Origin: Spirochaetaceae bacterium
GTDB taxonomy: Bacteria; Spirochaetota; Spirochaetia; DSM-27196; Alkalispirochaetaceae
Assembly: GCA_007695175.1 (NCBI GenBank)
Contig: REEH01000124.1
Location: forward strand, 1 to 63,299
DNA length: 63,299 nucleotides
Direction of reading: 5' to 3'
Under the pieces are notes generated by a model. That model saw only the letters and a program-made list of their open reading frames with translations. It was not told where the DNA came from and searched no databases. This document shows, piece after piece, positions 15,564 through 25,900 of the stretch (position 1 is its first letter; every line of letters begins with the position of its first letter). Made by a program: the position numbers and the translations under genes.

Positions 15564-16391
15564 ATGGCGATTAAAACCTATAAGCCGATTACGCCCGGCT
15601 TGCGGTTCAAGACCACGCTGAAAAATGATTTGTTGGACAACGACAAGAAACCGGAACGCAGCCTTACCAAGGGCAGCGCTTTCCGGGCCGGTCGTGACAA
15701 CAATGGGCGTATCAGCGTGCGCAGAAGGGGCGGTCGTCACAAGCGGCTGTACCGGGAGGTCGATTTCAAGAGGGACAAGATCGGTGTTCCTGCCCTGGTG
15801 AAGTCGATTGAGTACGATCCCAACCGGAGCGCCAATATTGCGCTGCTTTTCTACGCCGACGGGGAGAAGCGCTACATTATTGCCCCCAAGGGCCTGCAAG
15901 TGGGCTCAACGGTTGAGAGCGGGCATAAAGTGGCACCCGAAGTGGGAAACTGCATGGCTCTCGAGAGCATGCCCCTGGGTACGGTGGTGCACAACGTGGA
16001 GCTCCAGTACGGCAAGGGAGGACAACTGGTCCGGTCCGCCGGAGCGTCCGCAACGGTAGTAGCCGCTGAAGGCGACTACGTAACGGTCCGACTGCCTTCC
16101 GGAGAGATGAGAATGGTTTTTCGGCGCTGTCGGGCGACTGTCGGTGCCGTCGGGAACGAGGACCATATGAATGTTTCGCTCGGTAAAGCGGGGCGCTCGC
16201 GCTGGCTCGGCCGGCGTCCAAAGGTCCGGGGAGTTGTGATGAATCCCGTCGACCATCCCCATGGCGGTGGTGAGGGTCGCACAAGTGGCGGTCGTCATCC
16301 CGTTTCACCCTGGGGAGTGCCCACGAAAGGGTACAAGACCAGGAAGAAGCGGAAATCCTCCAGCAAGTTCATAGTCAAGAAGCGGAAGTAG
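15564..16391 (+). CDS. rplB: 50S ribosomal protein L2
   Basis: A 275-residue protein close to the peptidyl transferase centre and needed for subunit association. It has the RNA-binding body [17 protein letters not shown] and the highly conserved C-terminal segment [14 protein letters not shown] containing the histidine important for activity. GAGAGG before ATG 15564 is the ribosome binding site. The length is that of typical bacterial L2. Confidence 0.97.
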   Translation: MAIKTYKPITPGLRFKTTLKNDLLDNDKKPERSLTKGSAFRAGRDNNGRISVRRRGGRHKRLYREVDFKRDKIGVPALVKSIEYDPNRSANIALLFYADGEKRYIIAPKGLQVGSTVESGHKVAPEVGNCMALESMPLGTVVHNVELQYGKGGQLVRSAGASATVVAAEGDYVTVRLPSGEMRMVFRRCRATVGAVGNEDHMNVSLGKAGRSRWLGRRPKVRGVVMNPVDHPHGGGEGRTSGGRHPVSPWGVPTKGYKTRKKRKSSSKFIVKKRK

Positions 16392-16400
16392 GAGCAGGTT

Positions 16401-16682
16401 GTGTCGCGTTCAATAAAAAAGGGACCCTTCATCGAGAAAAGTCTCTACACACGGGTCGTGGAGATGAATAAGGCTGATCAGAAGAAGATGATCAAGACCT
16501 ATTCCCGTACTTCCACGATCATTCCGGAGATGGTGGGCCTGACGATATCCGTGTATAACGGGAAAGCCTGGGTTCCGGTATACGTGACGGAGAACCTTGT
16601 GGGCCACAAACTGGGTGAGTTCTCGCCGACGCGGTTGTTCCGCGGTCATGCGGGATCGGACAAAAAAGCCGGTCGGCGGTAG
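16401..16682 (+). CDS. rpsS: 30S ribosomal protein S19
   Basis: A 93-residue head protein that pairs with S13 near the A-site finger. The sequence begins [15 protein letters not shown] and contains [20 protein letters not shown] and [11 protein letters not shown], all typical. The start is GTG 16401 with AGGAGCAGG just ahead. It lies 9 nt after rplB and 11 nt before rplV. Confidence 0.97.
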   Translation: MSRSIKKGPFIEKSLYTRVVEMNKADQKKMIKTYSRTSTIIPEMVGLTISVYNGKAWVPVYVTENLVGHKLGEFSPTRLFRGHAGSDKKAGRR

Positions 16683-16693
16683 GGGTATAGAAA

Positions 16694-17044
16694 ATGGGAT
16701 ACAAAGCAACGGCACGGTTCGTCCGGATATCCCCTTTCAAGGCACGGACGGTTGCGGATATCGTGCGAAGAAAGCCCTATCCGGAAGCGATCGCGATTCT
16801 GAACAACGTACCCAACAAGGGAGCATCCCTTCTGCGGAAAGTTATTCAGTCCGCCGCGGCGAATGCGCTGAGCAACAACCGCAACCTTGATGAGGAAATG
16901 CTGTATGTCAGTGAGCTCTACGTCAACGAGGGGCCGCGAATGAAGCGCCTCTGGGTGCGAGGTCGTGGAAGAGCGGATATGCTTCTCAAGAGAATGAGCC
17001 ACATAACGGCGGTCGTGGATCGCATTGACCAGGTGGGAGAGTAA
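16694..17044 (+). CDS. rplV: 50S ribosomal protein L22
   Basis: A 116-residue protein whose extended hairpin lines the exit tunnel. Characteristic segments are [18 protein letters not shown] at the N terminus and [20 protein letters not shown] in the hairpin. Macrolide-resistance deletions of the loop are not seen. Its stop is 1 nt before the rpsC GTG. Confidence 0.96.
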   Translation: MGYKATARFVRISPFKARTVADIVRRKPYPEAIAILNNVPNKGASLLRKVIQSAAANALSNNRNLDEEMLYVSELYVNEGPRMKRLWVRGRGRADMLLKRMSHITAVVDRIDQVGE

Positions 17045-17045
17045 C

Positions 17046-17753
17046 GTGGGACAGAAAGTCAATCCGTACGGAATGCGCCTCGGAATCAACAAGACCTGGC
17101 GCTCCAAATGGTATGTGGATCCTCGCGAGTATGCGGACACGCTGCATGGGGACCTTCAGCTGCGCAAGGTGTTGAATGATGCACCCGAAACGAAGGGTGC
17201 TGATATCGCAGAGGTGGAGATAATCCGGCATCCCCAGAGGATTACGCTGGTGATACATACCTCGCGCCCGGGAGTGATCATCGGGACGAAAGGCTCCAAT
17301 ATTGAGAAGATCGGAGGCCGGTTGCAGAAGACTGCGGGCCGGAAGATTCAGATCAAGATCAAGGAGATCAAGCGTCCCGAAACACACGCTCAGGTGGTGG
17401 CACTCAATATCGCACGCCAGCTCAAGTCGAGGGGTTCCTTCCGACGGACCCTGAAGATGGCCGTGAACAACGCCATGAAAGCGGGTGTGCAGGGTGTGAA
17501 GGTGCATATCGCGGGTCGTCTCGGCGGAGCGGAGATGTCCCGAAGCGAGCAGCAGAAGGCGGGGCGAGTCCCCCTTCACACGCTGCGCGCGAATATCGAT
17601 TACGGTTTTGCCGAGTCCTTTACGACGTTCGGCACGATTGGCGTAAAGGTCTGGATGTTTCACGGTGAGGTGCTCTCAGGTGAGACAAAGCAGGACGCGG
17701 GTGCGGTGGTCCGTAAAAACCGGCGAGAACGCACCCCGGCGAGGAGTTCCTGA
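17046..17753 (+). CDS. rpsC: 30S ribosomal protein S3
   Basis: A 235-residue protein at the mRNA entry channel with helicase function. It has the start [12 protein letters not shown], the KH domain motif [14 protein letters not shown] and the C-terminal GIGVKVW-type end (here [15 protein letters not shown]). GTG 17046 is chosen because GGGAG lies just upstream and the sequence then begins as in other S3 proteins; the ATG at 17025 would add seven residues inside rplV. Its stop overlaps the rplP ATG by 1 nt. Confidence 0.97.
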   Translation: MGQKVNPYGMRLGINKTWRSKWYVDPREYADTLHGDLQLRKVLNDAPETKGADIAEVEIIRHPQRITLVIHTSRPGVIIGTKGSNIEKIGGRLQKTAGRKIQIKIKEIKRPETHAQVVALNIARQLKSRGSFRRTLKMAVNNAMKAGVQGVKVHIAGRLGGAEMSRSEQQKAGRVPLHTLRANIDYGFAESFTTFGTIGVKVWMFHGEVLSGETKQDAGAVVRKNRRERTPARSS

Positions 17754-18178
17754 TGCTGAGTCCAAAACGAGTTCGGTTCAGAAAACGGCAGCGCCGGGTC
17801 AAGCGAGATCTGCGCGGGATCGCCACGCGGGGCAACTCGGTCGCTTTTGGCGATTACGGCCTGGTCGCACTCGAGGGAGAGTGGATAACGAATCGACAGA
17901 TCGAGGCCGCCCGTATCGCGATGACCAGGAAAATCAAGCGCGGCGGAAAGGTGTGGATCCGCATTTTTCCGGATGTTCCCTACACCAAGAAGCCGGCGGA
18001 AACGCGCATGGGTAAAGGAAAGGGCAGCCCTGAGTCATGGGTTGCGTCGGTCAAGCGCGGCACGGTTCTTTTTGAACTGGCCGGTGTTGGCCACGAGCTC
18101 GCGGAACAGGCCATGAACCTGGCGGCGAGCAAGCTTCCGATCAAAACACGGTTTGTTTCCCGGAAGGGAGTCGAATAG
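17753..18178 (+). CDS. rplP: 50S ribosomal protein L16
   Basis: A 141-residue protein near the A site of the 50S subunit. The start [15 protein letters not shown], the central [19 protein letters not shown] and the loop [16 protein letters not shown] are diagnostic. The ATG overlaps the rpsC TGA, so translation of the two is probably coupled. Confidence 0.97.
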   Translation: MLSPKRVRFRKRQRRVKRDLRGIATRGNSVAFGDYGLVALEGEWITNRQIEAARIAMTRKIKRGGKVWIRIFPDVPYTKKPAETRMGKGKGSPESWVASVKRGTVLFELAGVGHELAEQAMNLAASKLPIKTRFVSRKGVE

Positions 18179-18180
18179 AT

Positions 18181-18384
18181 ATGCGAAACTCATTTCGAGA
18201 TTTGACGTTTGAGGAGCTCGTAGCCAGGCGGGTGGAGCTCCGGCGGAAGTATCTTGATGCACGCATCGACCACGTGGTGGGTCACGTGGAAAACCCGCTG
18301 GAGAAGCGCACCCTGCGGCGGCAGATCGCGCGGCTGAACACGCTGATCTACAACCATGCCGATGTGCAGGCTATAGAGGAGTAA
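18181..18384 (+). CDS. rpmC: 50S ribosomal protein L29
   Basis: A 67-residue two-helix protein near the tunnel exit. It shows the [22 protein letters not shown] helix pair in pieces and the conserved [19 protein letters not shown] end. ATG 18181 follows the rplP stop by 2 nt with GGAG upstream in the rplP end. Its position between rplP and rpsQ is the usual one. Confidence 0.95.
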   Translation: MRNSFRDLTFEELVARRVELRRKYLDARIDHVVGHVENPLEKRTLRRQIARLNTLIYNHADVQAIEE

Positions 18385-18390
18385 TTGAGA

Positions 18391-18660
18391 ATGGCAGTCG
18401 AAGCGATACGGACGACGGGAAAAAAGACTGTTCAGGGTCGCGTAATCAGCGACAAGATGGACAAAACGATCGTCGTTCTGGTTGAAGGTCGCCAGGTGCA
18501 CCCCTTGTACCGGAAGTACGTGAACTTCTCAAAGAAGGTGAAGGCTCACGACGAGAAGAATGAAGCTGGTATTGGCGACATGGTGCGCGTGGTGGAAGCT
18601 CGGCCCATCAGCCGGGACAAGCACTGGCGTCTTGTAGAGATCATCGAACGGGCACGCTGA
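18391..18660 (+). CDS. rpsQ: 30S ribosomal protein S17
   Basis: An 89-residue primary 16S-binding protein. The family core is [19 protein letters not shown], followed by [19 protein letters not shown] and [26 protein letters not shown] at 18376-18381 sits 9 nt ahead of ATG 18391; the in-frame TTG at 18385 is too close to it and would add two residues. Confidence 0.96.
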   Translation: MAVEAIRTTGKKTVQGRVISDKMDKTIVVLVEGRQVHPLYRKYVNFSKKVKAHDEKNEAGIGDMVRVVEARPISRDKHWRLVEIIERAR

Positions 18661-18671
18661 GGGTAACTATT

Positions 18672-19040
18672 ATGATTCAGATGCAGACGTTTCTGAACGT
18701 CGCCGACAACAGCGGCGCGAAACGCGTCCAGTGTATCAAGATTCTCGGCGGCAGCAAGAGGAAGTATGCTTCCGTGGGGGACATAATTGTGGTCGCGGTC
18801 AAGGATGCGATTCCCAATGCACCGGTCAAGAAGGGTGCGGTGGAGCAGGCAGTGATCGTTCGGACCACGAAGGAGTTCCGTCGGAAGGATGGCACGTACA
18901 TACGCTTTGACGACAACGCCTGCGTGCTGATCGACAAAGCGCAGAATCCAAAGGGGAAGCGAATCTTCGGCCCTGTGGCGCGGGAGCTGCGGGAAGCCAA
19001 CTATATGAAGATAATCTCCCTTGCCCCGGAGGTTTTGTAG
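18672..19040 (+). CDS. rplN: 50S ribosomal protein L14
   Basis: A 122-residue protein at the subunit interface. Diagnostic segments are [20 protein letters not shown] and [23 protein letters not shown] at the C terminus. It is the first of the spc-type genes here, with 11 nt after rpsQ and 9 nt before rplX. Confidence 0.97.
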   Translation: MIQMQTFLNVADNSGAKRVQCIKILGGSKRKYASVGDIIVVAVKDAIPNAPVKKGAVEQAVIVRTTKEFRRKDGTYIRFDDNACVLIDKAQNPKGKRIFGPVARELREANYMKIISLAPEVL

Positions 19041-19049
19041 GAACGCCGT

Positions 19050-19358
19050 ATGAAGACAAAGCTGAAGAAAGATGACACGGTGATGGTGATCGCCGGAAAA
19101 GACAAGGGTAAGACGGGACGTGTTCTCAAGATTGACCGGGACGCCGGTAGGATACTCGTGGAAGGTGTGAACATGGTGAAGAAGGCGCAGAAGAAGCGCA
19201 ACCAGAACGACACCGGCGGGATCATAGAGCGTGAGTCACCGGTAAATATCTCCAACGTCATGTACGTCGGTAAGGATGGAAAACCGACCAGGCTCGGGTT
19301 CCGCCTCCAGGGAAGCGAGAAGGTACGGTTTTCACGAAAAACGGGAGAGACGATCTGA
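19050..19358 (+). CDS. rplX: 50S ribosomal protein L24
   Basis: A 102-residue assembly-initiator protein with an N-terminal KOW motif ([20 protein letters not shown]) and the conserved [12 protein letters not shown] segment. Its TGA overlaps the rplE ATG by 1 nt. The length is normal for the family. Confidence 0.96.
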   Translation: MKTKLKKDDTVMVIAGKDKGKTGRVLKIDRDAGRILVEGVNMVKKAQKKRNQNDTGGIIERESPVNISNVMYVGKDGKPTRLGFRLQGSEKVRFSRKTGETI

Positions 19359-19909
19359 TGGCAGCGAGTGTACCAACGATGCGGAAGATATACGATGAAT
19401 CGGTCCGCTCGGAATTACAGAAGGAGTTTGGGTACAAGTCCGTCATGGAAGTCCCCCGACTCGAGAAAATCGTGCTCAGCATGGGTGTCGGTGAGGCGAT
19501 CCAGAACAAGAAAGCTCTGGATAATTCGCAGAACGAGTTGACCCTCATCGCCGGCCAGAAAGCGGTGCGCACAAAAGCAAAGAAGTCGATAGCGAACTTC
19601 AAGTTGCGGGATGGAATGGAGATCGGTGCTAAAGTCACGTTGCGCCAGGAAAAGATGTGGGAGTTTCTGGATCGGCTGGTGAACGTTGCGTTGCCGCGGG
19701 TCAAGGACTTCCGGGGAATCAATCCCAATGCTTTCGATGGCCACGGAAACTATTCCCTGGGCATCACGGAGCACATCATTTTCCCGGAAATCGACTATGA
19801 CAAGATCGATCAGATCACCGGTTTGAATGTCGTCGTGGTTACCACCGCGAAGACGGACCAGGAAGCGCGTGCGCTTCTGACGAAGTTGAACTTTCCATTC
19901 CGGAAGTAA
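19358..19909 (+). CDS. rplE: 50S ribosomal protein L5
   Basis: A 183-residue 5S rRNA-binding protein. Conserved parts are the N-terminal [15 protein letters not shown]-like region (here [20 protein letters not shown]), [19 protein letters not shown] and the C-terminal [20 protein letters not shown]. The ATG overlaps the rplX stop. Fifteen nt separate it from rpsZ. Confidence 0.97.
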   Translation: MAASVPTMRKIYDESVRSELQKEFGYKSVMEVPRLEKIVLSMGVGEAIQNKKALDNSQNELTLIAGQKAVRTKAKKSIANFKLRDGMEIGAKVTLRQEKMWEFLDRLVNVALPRVKDFRGINPNAFDGHGNYSLGITEHIIFPEIDYDKIDQITGLNVVVVTTAKTDQEARALLTKLNFPFRK

Positions 19910-19924
19910 GGAAGAGGGGGCTCG

Positions 19925-20110
19925 ATGGCTAAGAAGTCGCAGATAATCAGGGCACAACGGAAACCAAAATACACGTCGCGCCGGACAAACAGGTGTCGCG
20001 TTTGTGGGCGACCTCGCGGATACATGCGCAAGTTCGAGATGTGCCGCGTCTGTTTCCGGAAACTGGCGAGCGAGGGGTTGATCCCTGGTGTTACCAAGTC
20101 GAGCTGGTAG
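19925..20110 (+). CDS. rpsZ: 30S ribosomal protein S14, zinc-binding short form
   Basis: A 61-residue type Z S14. Four cysteines (Cys24, Cys27, Cys40, Cys43) form the zinc site in [12 protein letters not shown] and [11 protein letters not shown]. The short zinc form replaces the roughly 100-residue zinc-free S14 of E. coli. A zinc-dependent version together with zinc-type L36 suggests normally zinc-sufficient growth; zinc-free paralogues are not in the window. Confidence 0.97.
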   Translation: MAKKSQIIRAQRKPKYTSRRTNRCRVCGRPRGYMRKFEMCRVCFRKLASEGLIPGVTKSSW

Positions 20111-20119
20111 GAGTAAGTA

Positions 20120-20518
20120 ATGAGTGTTTCAGATCCCGTAGCCGACATGTTGACAAAGATTCGGAACGCCAGCATGGCCAGATTTGAACGGGTGGACATT
20201 GTTCCTTCCCGCCTCAAGCTTGAGATCATCAAGATTCTGAAGAACGAAGGCTACATAAAGAACTTCAAGAAGGTAACTCAGGACGAGCGTGACACGATCC
20301 GCGTGTTTCTGAAGTATGACGACAAGCAGCAGCCGATCATTCACGGCATCAAGAAGATTTCCACCCCCGGTCGACGGGTGTATACGGGATATAAGAAGAT
20401 GCCACGGATTCTGAATGGGTACGGTACGCTGATAGTCTCCACGTCGAGTGGGGTCACCACCGGCCGCAAGGCTGCGGAAAAGCGTGTCGGTGGCGAATTG
20501 ATCTGCTCGATCTGGTAA
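20120..20518 (+). CDS. rpsH: 30S ribosomal protein S8
   Basis: A 132-residue 16S central-domain binder, the translational repressor of the spc operon in E. coli. It begins [19 protein letters not shown] and ends with the conserved [26 protein letters not shown] in parts. Spacing is 9 nt after rpsZ and 14 nt before rplF. Confidence 0.97.
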   Translation: MSVSDPVADMLTKIRNASMARFERVDIVPSRLKLEIIKILKNEGYIKNFKKVTQDERDTIRVFLKYDDKQQPIIHGIKKISTPGRRVYTGYKKMPRILNGYGTLIVSTSSGVTTGRKAAEKRVGGELICSIW

Positions 20519-20532
20519 GGGGAGATTTCGCT

Positions 20533-21072
20533 ATGTCTCGAATAGGACGTTTGCCGATCACCGTACCCAAGGGCGTGACAGTATCGCTCGAAGGTGCCAC
20601 AGTAAAGGTTAAGGGACCCAAGGGCGAGCTTGAGCAGGATGTGCGCCCGGAAGTGATCGTGGAAATAGATGGCGATACGGTGCTGATAAACCGGAAAAGC
20701 GAGTCAAAGAAGGCAAAAGGCTTCCATGGACTCTACCGGCAGCTTGTCCAGAATATGGTCACCGGTGTTTCTCAGGGCTTCTCACGGACGCTGCTCATCA
20801 ATGGAGTCGGCTACCGGTCGGAGGTGGGAAACAAGTCGGTTACCCTGAGCATCGGGTACAGCAATCCCATTGAGTTCATGATTCCCCAGGGGATAACGAT
20901 AACCTCCGAGGGAGCAAACAAACTGGTGGTGCAGGGAATCGACAAGCAGCTTGTGGGAAAGACAGCATCGGAGATCAGAAAGGTTCGTCCGCCGGAACCG
21001 TACAAAGGTAAGGGTATCAAGTACGAGGACGAGTACGTACGCCGTAAAGTGGGCAAGTCCGGTATCAAGTAA
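20533..21072 (+). CDS. rplF: 50S ribosomal protein L6
   Basis: A 179-residue protein near the sarcin-ricin loop, made of two repeated domains. Conserved pieces are SRIGRLPITVPKGV at the start and the C-terminal RPPEPYKGKGIKYEDEYVRR with a basic end. GGGGAG precedes ATG 20533. Confidence 0.97.
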   Translation: MSRIGRLPITVPKGVTVSLEGATVKVKGPKGELEQDVRPEVIVEIDGDTVLINRKSESKKAKGFHGLYRQLVQNMVTGVSQGFSRTLLINGVGYRSEVGNKSVTLSIGYSNPIEFMIPQGITITSEGANKLVVQGIDKQLVGKTASEIRKVRPPEPYKGKGIKYEDEYVRRKVGKSGIK

Positions 21073-21086
21073 GCAGGTAAACCGAT

Positions 21087-21446
21087 ATGAAGCGAGTAAT
21101 TGAGAAGAACAGACGCCGGTCGAAACGAAAACTGCGTATTCGCGGTCGTATAACCGGTACCGCCACCTGTCCCCGATTGACGGTGTTCCGGTCCAACCGG
21201 AATCTCTACGTGCAGGCGATTGATGACACCAAGGGAGCGACAATCGCTTCCGCGTCAACGGTCACCACGGAGTTGAAGCAGCTTTCCGCGAAAAAGGAAG
21301 ACGCCGCCAGGGTTGGTGAGGCTATCGGGAAAGAGCTCAAAGCCAAAAAGATCAAGGAAGTCGTCTTTGACAGGAACGGTTATCTGTATCACGGCGTTGT
21401 CAAGGCGCTTGCCGATGGAGCCCGTAATGCGGGCCTCAAGTTTTAG
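21087..21446 (+). CDS. rplR: 50S ribosomal protein L18
   Basis: A 119-residue 5S rRNA-binding protein. It shows [20 protein letters not shown] and [19 protein letters not shown], then the C-terminal [22 protein letters not shown], all family hallmarks. It lies 14 nt after rplF and 11 nt before rpsE. Confidence 0.97.
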   Translation: MKRVIEKNRRRSKRKLRIRGRITGTATCPRLTVFRSNRNLYVQAIDDTKGATIASASTVTTELKQLSAKKEDAARVGEAIGKELKAKKIKEVVFDRNGYLYHGVVKALADGARNAGLKF

Positions 21447-21457
21447 GGGGTAATTCC

Positions 21458-21952
21458 GTGGATCATGGAATGGATAAAGAGTTTGCAGAGAAGCTCATCA
21501 AGCTGAACCGCGTCGCCAAGGTAGTCAAAGGTGGACGGAGATTTTCATTCTCCGCCCTCGTGGTTGTGGGTGACCGAAACGGGCGTGTCGGCTATGGATA
21601 TGGCAAGGCAAACGATGTCTCCGAAGCGATTCGCAAGGGTGTCGACCGGGCCAAGCGCGGCATGATCGAGGTGCCCCGGCAGAAATACACGATACCGCAC
21701 GAGATTCAGGGGCGTTTCAAGAGTGCCAATGTGCTTCTGAAACCGGCCGCACCGGGAACGGGAATCATCGCGGGCGGACCGGTGAGAGCCGTACTGGAAG
21801 TTGGTGGCGTACATGACGTGCTCAGCAAATCCATGGGCAGTCAGAACGCGATCAACATCGTAAAGGCGGTCTTCCAGGGGCTCGAGAGCATCATGAACGC
21901 CCGGCAGGTGGCGCACAACCGCGGTAAAAGTCTCAAGGAGATGTGGGGGTAA
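21458..21952 (+). CDS. rpsE: 30S ribosomal protein S5
   Basis: A 164-residue protein for decoding fidelity at the mRNA entry channel. The N-terminal double-stranded RNA-binding fold has [20 protein letters not shown] and [15 protein letters not shown]; the C-terminal part has [23 protein letters not shown] 21458 is favoured since the G-rich ribosome binding site is about 8 nt ahead; an ATG at 21470 is the alternative and would remove four residues. Spectinomycin-loop changes were not noticed. Confidence 0.95.
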   Translation: MDHGMDKEFAEKLIKLNRVAKVVKGGRRFSFSALVVVGDRNGRVGYGYGKANDVSEAIRKGVDRAKRGMIEVPRQKYTIPHEIQGRFKSANVLLKPAAPGTGIIAGGPVRAVLEVGGVHDVLSKSMGSQNAINIVKAVFQGLESIMNARQVAHNRGKSLKEMWG

Positions 21953-21954
21953 TC

Positions 21955-22134
21955 ATGAAAGTGCGGATAACACTTGTGCGTAGCCCTATCGGACGGAAGC
22001 CGGACCAGCGCCGGACCGTGGAAGCCCTGGGGTTGCGTAAACTGCAGCACTCCGTTGAACAGGAACTCTCTCCGCCGATTCAGGGTATGATAAACCGCGT
22101 TTCGCATCTCGTAACGGTAGAGGAACTCAAATGA
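21955..22134 (+). CDS. rpmD: 50S ribosomal protein L30
   Basis: A 59-residue small 50S protein. It contains [20 protein letters not shown] and the helix [14 protein letters not shown]. The start is ATG 21955 with GGGGG 5-9 nt ahead; the ATG at 21943 lies in the rpsE end and is rejected. Its stop overlaps the rplO ATG by 4 nt. Confidence 0.94.
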   Translation: MKVRITLVRSPIGRKPDQRRTVEALGLRKLQHSVEQELSPPIQGMINRVSHLVTVEELK

Positions 22135-22595
22135 ACATGATACGAGTACCGCAGGGAGCGGTGAGAAACAGGAAGCGTCTCGGACGGGGAATCGGCTCGG
22201 GCCTGGGCAAAACCTCCGGCAAAGGGCACAACGGACAGAATGCCCGCTCCGGTGGAGGGGTGCGTCCCGGTTTTGAGGGTGGTCAGATGCCCCTTTATCG
22301 CCGGATAGCACGGCGGGGCTTCTCCAACTACCGCTTCAAGATAGAGTACGAACCGATCAACCTGGACGTGCTCTGCGCAGCTTTTGAGGCAGGGTCGGTA
22401 GTGGACCTGGATGCTCTGAAGAACCGACGCATGGTGAGCCGAAACGTACAGTACGTGAAAATACTTGGCCGGGGCGAGTGCAGCCTGGCCCTGACGATCC
22501 AGGGACTCGCCGTATCGGCCGCGGCAAAGACCAAAATCGAGGCGGCGGGAGGCACCGTGACGGCGCCCGCGGCCGGCGCGAACGTGGAAGGGTAG
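22131..22595 (+). CDS. rplO: 50S ribosomal protein L15
   Basis: A 154-residue late-assembly protein. The glycine-rich N terminus ([19 protein letters not shown]) and [20 protein letters not shown] are typical. GAGGAA 5 nt ahead supports ATG 22131, with ATG 22137 as a second option. It precedes secY by 5 nt, the normal arrangement. Confidence 0.96.
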   Translation: MNMIRVPQGAVRNRKRLGRGIGSGLGKTSGKGHNGQNARSGGGVRPGFEGGQMPLYRRIARRGFSNYRFKIEYEPINLDVLCAAFEAGSVVDLDALKNRRMVSRNVQYVKILGRGECSLALTIQGLAVSAAAKTKIEAAGGTVTAPAAGANVEG

Positions 22596-22600
22596 ACTGA

Positions 22601-23923
22601 ATGGCATCGAATCCAATCGCAGATATATTTCGCATCCGGGACCTGCGCGATAGGGTTCTTTTTACCCTGGCGATGCTGGCGATCTATCGGCTCGGGTCCA
22701 CGATCCCGATCCCCGGCATCAACGTCAACGCGCTGCGTCTGTATTTTACGACCCAGGCCGGCGGTGGCGTGTCCGTAACGGACTACCTTGACTTCTTTGC
22801 GGGCGGCGCATTCTCGAGGTTCAGCGTGTTCATGCTGGGTATCATGCCCTACATTTCCATGTCGATCATCATGCAGCTCCTGCTCCTGGTTTTCCCCTCT
22901 CTGAAGAAGATCTCCGAGGAGGAGGGGGGCCGGAAGAAGATACAGCGCTACACGCGATACGGTACGATAGTGGTAGCCCTGATTCAGTCTTTTGCCGTCA
23001 CCGTATACGCCGACAGTATACCGGACGCAATTACGATCTCCCGGGGCCTGTACACCTTCGTCTCGATTCTCTCGGTAACGGCGGGTACGGTCTTTCTCAT
23101 GTGGATCGGTGAACAGATCAACCAGCGGGGCATCGGGAATGGAATATCCCTTCTCATCTTCGCGGGTATCGTGGCGAGAATGCCCAACGCCTTCTGGATA
23201 CTTATCCAGAGTGTCCGCAGCGGTGATCTCAACCCGGTATTTCTGATGGCCGTGATAGGAATGTTCGTCGGTGTAATCGCTCTTGTGGTGTACGAGCAAC
23301 GGGGACAGCGCAAGATTCCCGTGCATTATGCCAAACGGGTGGTGGGTCGGCGCATGTACGGAGCTCAGAACACGTACGTGCCCTTCAAGATCAACCCCTC
23401 CGGTGTGATTCCCGTGATTTTCGCCTCCAGTATACTCACGTTTCCCCTGCAGATCGCCCAGGGGCTGGGACCTGAGGTGCGCTGGTTGCAGCGTGTCGCG
23501 CTGTGGATGCGTCCGGACGGAAATCCCTATATTATCGTCTACACCGTTCTGATCGTTTTCTTCGCGTACTTCTACACGCAGGTAACGCTCAATCCCCTGG
23601 AAATTTCCAAGAACATTCGGGAGAACGGGGGATCGATACCGGGTATACGAAGCGAGAAGATGGAGGAGTATTTCAGCCGCGTCCTCAACAGGATAATCCT
23701 TCCGGGCGCGCTCTTTCTTGCCTTCATCGCGGTCATACCGAGTCTTGTGCAACGGATGTTCAACTTTCCCATGGAGGTTGCCTTTCTGATGGGAGGTACC
23801 TCGTTGCTGATCATGGTAGGAGTTGACCTGGATCTGATGTCGCAAATAGAGGGGCATCTGAGGATGCATCACCATGAAGGCCTGACCAGGCGTGGTCGGA
23901 TCAAGTCGAGACGCAGTCTCTAG
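22601..23923 (+). CDS. secY: Preprotein translocase subunit SecY
   Basis: A 440-residue, ten-helix pore subunit of the Sec translocon; it assembles with the SecE encoded at the window start. Recognisable family segments are RLGSTIPIPGINVNALR near the first helix, GIMPYISMSIIMQLL in helix 2, and the cytoplasmic loop EEGGRKKIQRYTRYGTI. The C-terminal loop NPLEISKNIRENGGSIPGIR is intact. rpmJ follows directly; adk, map and infA, usual next neighbours elsewhere, are absent. Confidence 0.97.
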   Translation: MASNPIADIFRIRDLRDRVLFTLAMLAIYRLGSTIPIPGINVNALRLYFTTQAGGGVSVTDYLDFFAGGAFSRFSVFMLGIMPYISMSIIMQLLLLVFPSLKKISEEEGGRKKIQRYTRYGTIVVALIQSFAVTVYADSIPDAITISRGLYTFVSILSVTAGTVFLMWIGEQINQRGIGNGISLLIFAGIVARMPNAFWILIQSVRSGDLNPVFLMAVIGMFVGVIALVVYEQRGQRKIPVHYAKRVVGRRMYGAQNTYVPFKINPSGVIPVIFASSILTFPLQIAQGLGPEVRWLQRVALWMRPDGNPYIIVYTVLIVFFAYFYTQVTLNPLEISKNIRENGGSIPGIRSEKMEEYFSRVLNRIILPGALFLAFIAVIPSLVQRMFNFPMEVAFLMGGTSLLIMVGVDLDLMSQIEGHLRMHHHEGLTRRGRIKSRRSL

Positions 23924-23938
23924 GCAAAGGATGGTTTG

Positions 23939-24055
23939 ATGAAAGTTCGTGTCAGTGTAAAACCAATTTGTGCGAGTTGCAAAGTTATCCGGCGACGCGG
24001 TGTCGTTCGGGTGATATGCAGTAATCCAAAGCACAAGCAGCGTCAGAAGGGGTAA
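23939..24055 (+). CDS. rpmJ: 50S ribosomal protein L36, zinc-binding form
   Basis: A 38-residue protein, the smallest gene of the cluster. It reads [20 protein letters not shown] and continues to a C-terminal KHKQRQKG. Cys11, Cys14, Cys27 and His32 make the zinc ribbon of the C+ type. ATG 23939 follows GGCAAAGGATGG, and the stop TAA is at 24053-24055, 3 nt before rpsM. Its place between secY and rpsM is conserved in bacteria. Confidence 0.96.
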   Translation: MKVRVSVKPICASCKVIRRRGVVRVICSNPKHKQRQKG

Positions 24056-24058
24056 GGG

Positions 24059-24424
24059 ATGGCTCGCATAGCAGGAATCGATCTGCCCAACAAGCACGTG
24101 GATATCGCTTTGACGTACATATACGGTATCGGCCGCTCGTCGGCCATAAAGATCTGCAGGACTACCGGAATAGATACGGAGCGGCGGATCAACGATCTCT
24201 CGCCGGAGGAGATAAATGAACTCCGGCAGTCAATCGAGAACGACTATACGGTAGAAGGTCGTCTGCGAACGCTGGTATCGCTCAACATCAAAAGGTTGAT
24301 GGATATCGGGTCGTATCGTGGACTTCGTCACCGGAAAGGCCTTCCCGTCCGCGGTCAGCGGACGCGAACCAATGCGCGCACGCGCAAGGGTAAACGGAAG
24401 ACCGTCGCCGGCAAGAAGAAGTAG
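24059..24424 (+). CDS. rpsM: 30S ribosomal protein S13
   Basis: A 121-residue head protein contacting the P-site tRNA and the 50S. The start [20 protein letters not shown], the helix-hairpin-helix [12 protein letters not shown] and the basic tail [20 protein letters not shown] are diagnostic. It begins 3 nt after rpmJ with AGGGG ahead. Confidence 0.97.
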   Translation: MARIAGIDLPNKHVDIALTYIYGIGRSSAIKICRTTGIDTERRINDLSPEEINELRQSIENDYTVEGRLRTLVSLNIKRLMDIGSYRGLRHRKGLPVRGQRTRTNARTRKGKRKTVAGKKK

Positions 24425-24439
24425 GGAGGCGGGGCAAAC

Positions 24440-24823
24440 TTGGCCAAAACAACCAAAAAGAAGAAGGAAAAGAAGTCTCTATACGAGGGTCGCGTCGTTA
24501 TACAGGCGACCTTCAACAACACGATCGTTACCATTTCCGACATGAACGGGAACGTAGTTTCCTGGAGCAGTGCCGGATCGCTGGGGTTCCGGGGAGCGAA
24601 GAAGTCGACTCCCTATGCAGCGCAGACCACGGCGGAGACAGCGGCGCAGAAGGCACTCCAGTTCGGTTTACAGGAAGTTCACGTTTTCGTGAAAGGACCT
24701 GGAATCGGACGGGAGTCCGCGGTGCGCGCCCTGGGGCAGCTGGGCCTGCAGGTGCGATCAATAGAGGATATCACGGCAATCCCGCACAACGGGTGCCGGC
24801 CGCGAAAAAGCCGACGCGTTTGA
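24440..24823 (+). CDS. rpsK: 30S ribosomal protein S11
   Basis: A 127-residue platform protein at the mRNA exit. It has a Lys-rich N terminus, then [20 protein letters not shown] and [19 protein letters not shown], with a typical C-terminal [13 protein letters not shown]. The start is TTG 24440 with AGGGAGGCGGGG ahead; no ATG is available. rpsD, which follows rpsK in many bacteria, is absent and rpoA comes next after 24 nt. Confidence 0.96.
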   Translation: MAKTTKKKKEKKSLYEGRVVIQATFNNTIVTISDMNGNVVSWSSAGSLGFRGAKKSTPYAAQTTAETAAQKALQFGLQEVHVFVKGPGIGRESAVRALGQLGLQVRSIEDITAIPHNGCRPRKSRRV

Positions 24824-24847
24824 GCGTGGTCGGAAAAGGAGATTGCT

Positions 24848-25900
24848 ATGGCTCGAAAAGCTCTTCTCAAGGGATTTAAACGCCCGAAAAACATAACCTT
24901 TGAGCCCAGCGAATCAACGCCGAACTACGGGACTTTTATCGCGTATCCCTTCGAAAGGGGCTACGGAACTACCATCGGTAATTCCCTGCGGCGCGTATTG
25001 CTCAGTTCGATACCCGGTTGTGCAGTAACGGCCCTGCGTGTCACCATTTACGACGAGGAGGGTAATCCTCGAGCGCTTTCGAGTGAGTTTGAATCCATTC
25101 CTGGCGTCGTCGAGGACACTCCCGACGTGGTGAACAAGCTGAAAATGCTTCAGGTTGCGCTGCCGGAGAACGTGGACCAGAAGGTGCTCTTCATCGAGTT
25201 CAAAGGGGCCCAGGCCGTCGCGGGTGAGGCCTTTGCCCTGGACGGCGTAACCGTTTCGAATCCGGAGCTTGCCGTCATGACCCTGATGGAGGATGCCCGG
25301 TTCGACATGGAGCTGCAGATCGATCTTGGTCGTGCCTACGTGCCGGCTGAGGTCAATGAAGAGTATGTGGACGAGGTCGGAACGATTGCGCTGGACGCAA
25401 TGTTCTCTCCCGTACGGCGTGTGAAATTTGCGATAGAAAACACCCGTATCGGACAGCGGAACGATTACGATAAGCTCATACTTGAGGTCTGGACCGACGG
25501 TACGATATCCCCGGTGGATGCGGTGGGTGAAGCGGCCAAAATCGCCAAGGATTATTTCGACGTATTCATAAACTTCAACGAGGACGAGGTAGGTCGTGAT
25601 GACGAGGAAGATGAGGACATGCGCTTTATCCGACAGATCCTCGCTACCCCCGTGGAAGAACTCGAACTATCCGTACGGGCCAGCAATTGTCTCAAGAACG
25701 CGAATATCAACAATCTGGGTGACCTGACGCAGCGGACGGAAGATGAGATAGCCAAGACCAGGAACTTCGGGAAGAAATCCTTGCAGGAAATCAAGGAAAA
25801 GCTCCATGAGTGGGATCTGAACCTGGGCATGACCGATTACTCTATGCTGAAGGACAATCCGATTTTCCTCAAGAAGAAGGAAGAGCAGAATGAAGCATAA
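24848..25900 (+). CDS. rpoA: DNA-directed RNA polymerase alpha subunit
   Basis: A 350-residue alpha subunit, scaffold for beta and beta-prime. The N-terminal assembly domain contains [20 protein letters not shown]; an acidic linker (about residues 235-260, with [14 protein letters not shown]) leads to the C-terminal domain with [20 protein letters not shown] and [12 protein letters not shown], which contacts UP elements and activators. GGAGATT precedes ATG 24848. The stop overlaps the rplQ start by 11 nt. Confidence 0.97.
   Translation: MARKALLKGFKRPKNITFEPSESTPNYGTFIAYPFERGYGTTIGNSLRRVLLSSIPGCAVTALRVTIYDEEGNPRALSSEFESIPGVVEDTPDVVNKLKMLQVALPENVDQKVLFIEFKGAQAVAGEAFALDGVTVSNPELAVMTLMEDARFDMELQIDLGRAYVPAEVNEEYVDEVGTIALDAMFSPVRRVKFAIENTRIGQRNDYDKLILEVWTDGTISPVDAVGEAAKIAKDYFDVFINFNEDEVGRDDEEDEDMRFIRQILATPVEELELSVRASNCLKNANINNLGDLTQRTEDEIAKTRNFGKKSLQEIKEKLHEWDLNLGMTDYSMLKDNPIFLKKKEEQNEA

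Noticed and set aside
22328-24097. A 589-codon minus-strand frame opposite rplO, secY and rpmJ
   Set aside because: It is a shadow of conserved plus-strand genes and its product is His/Arg-rich without any family features.
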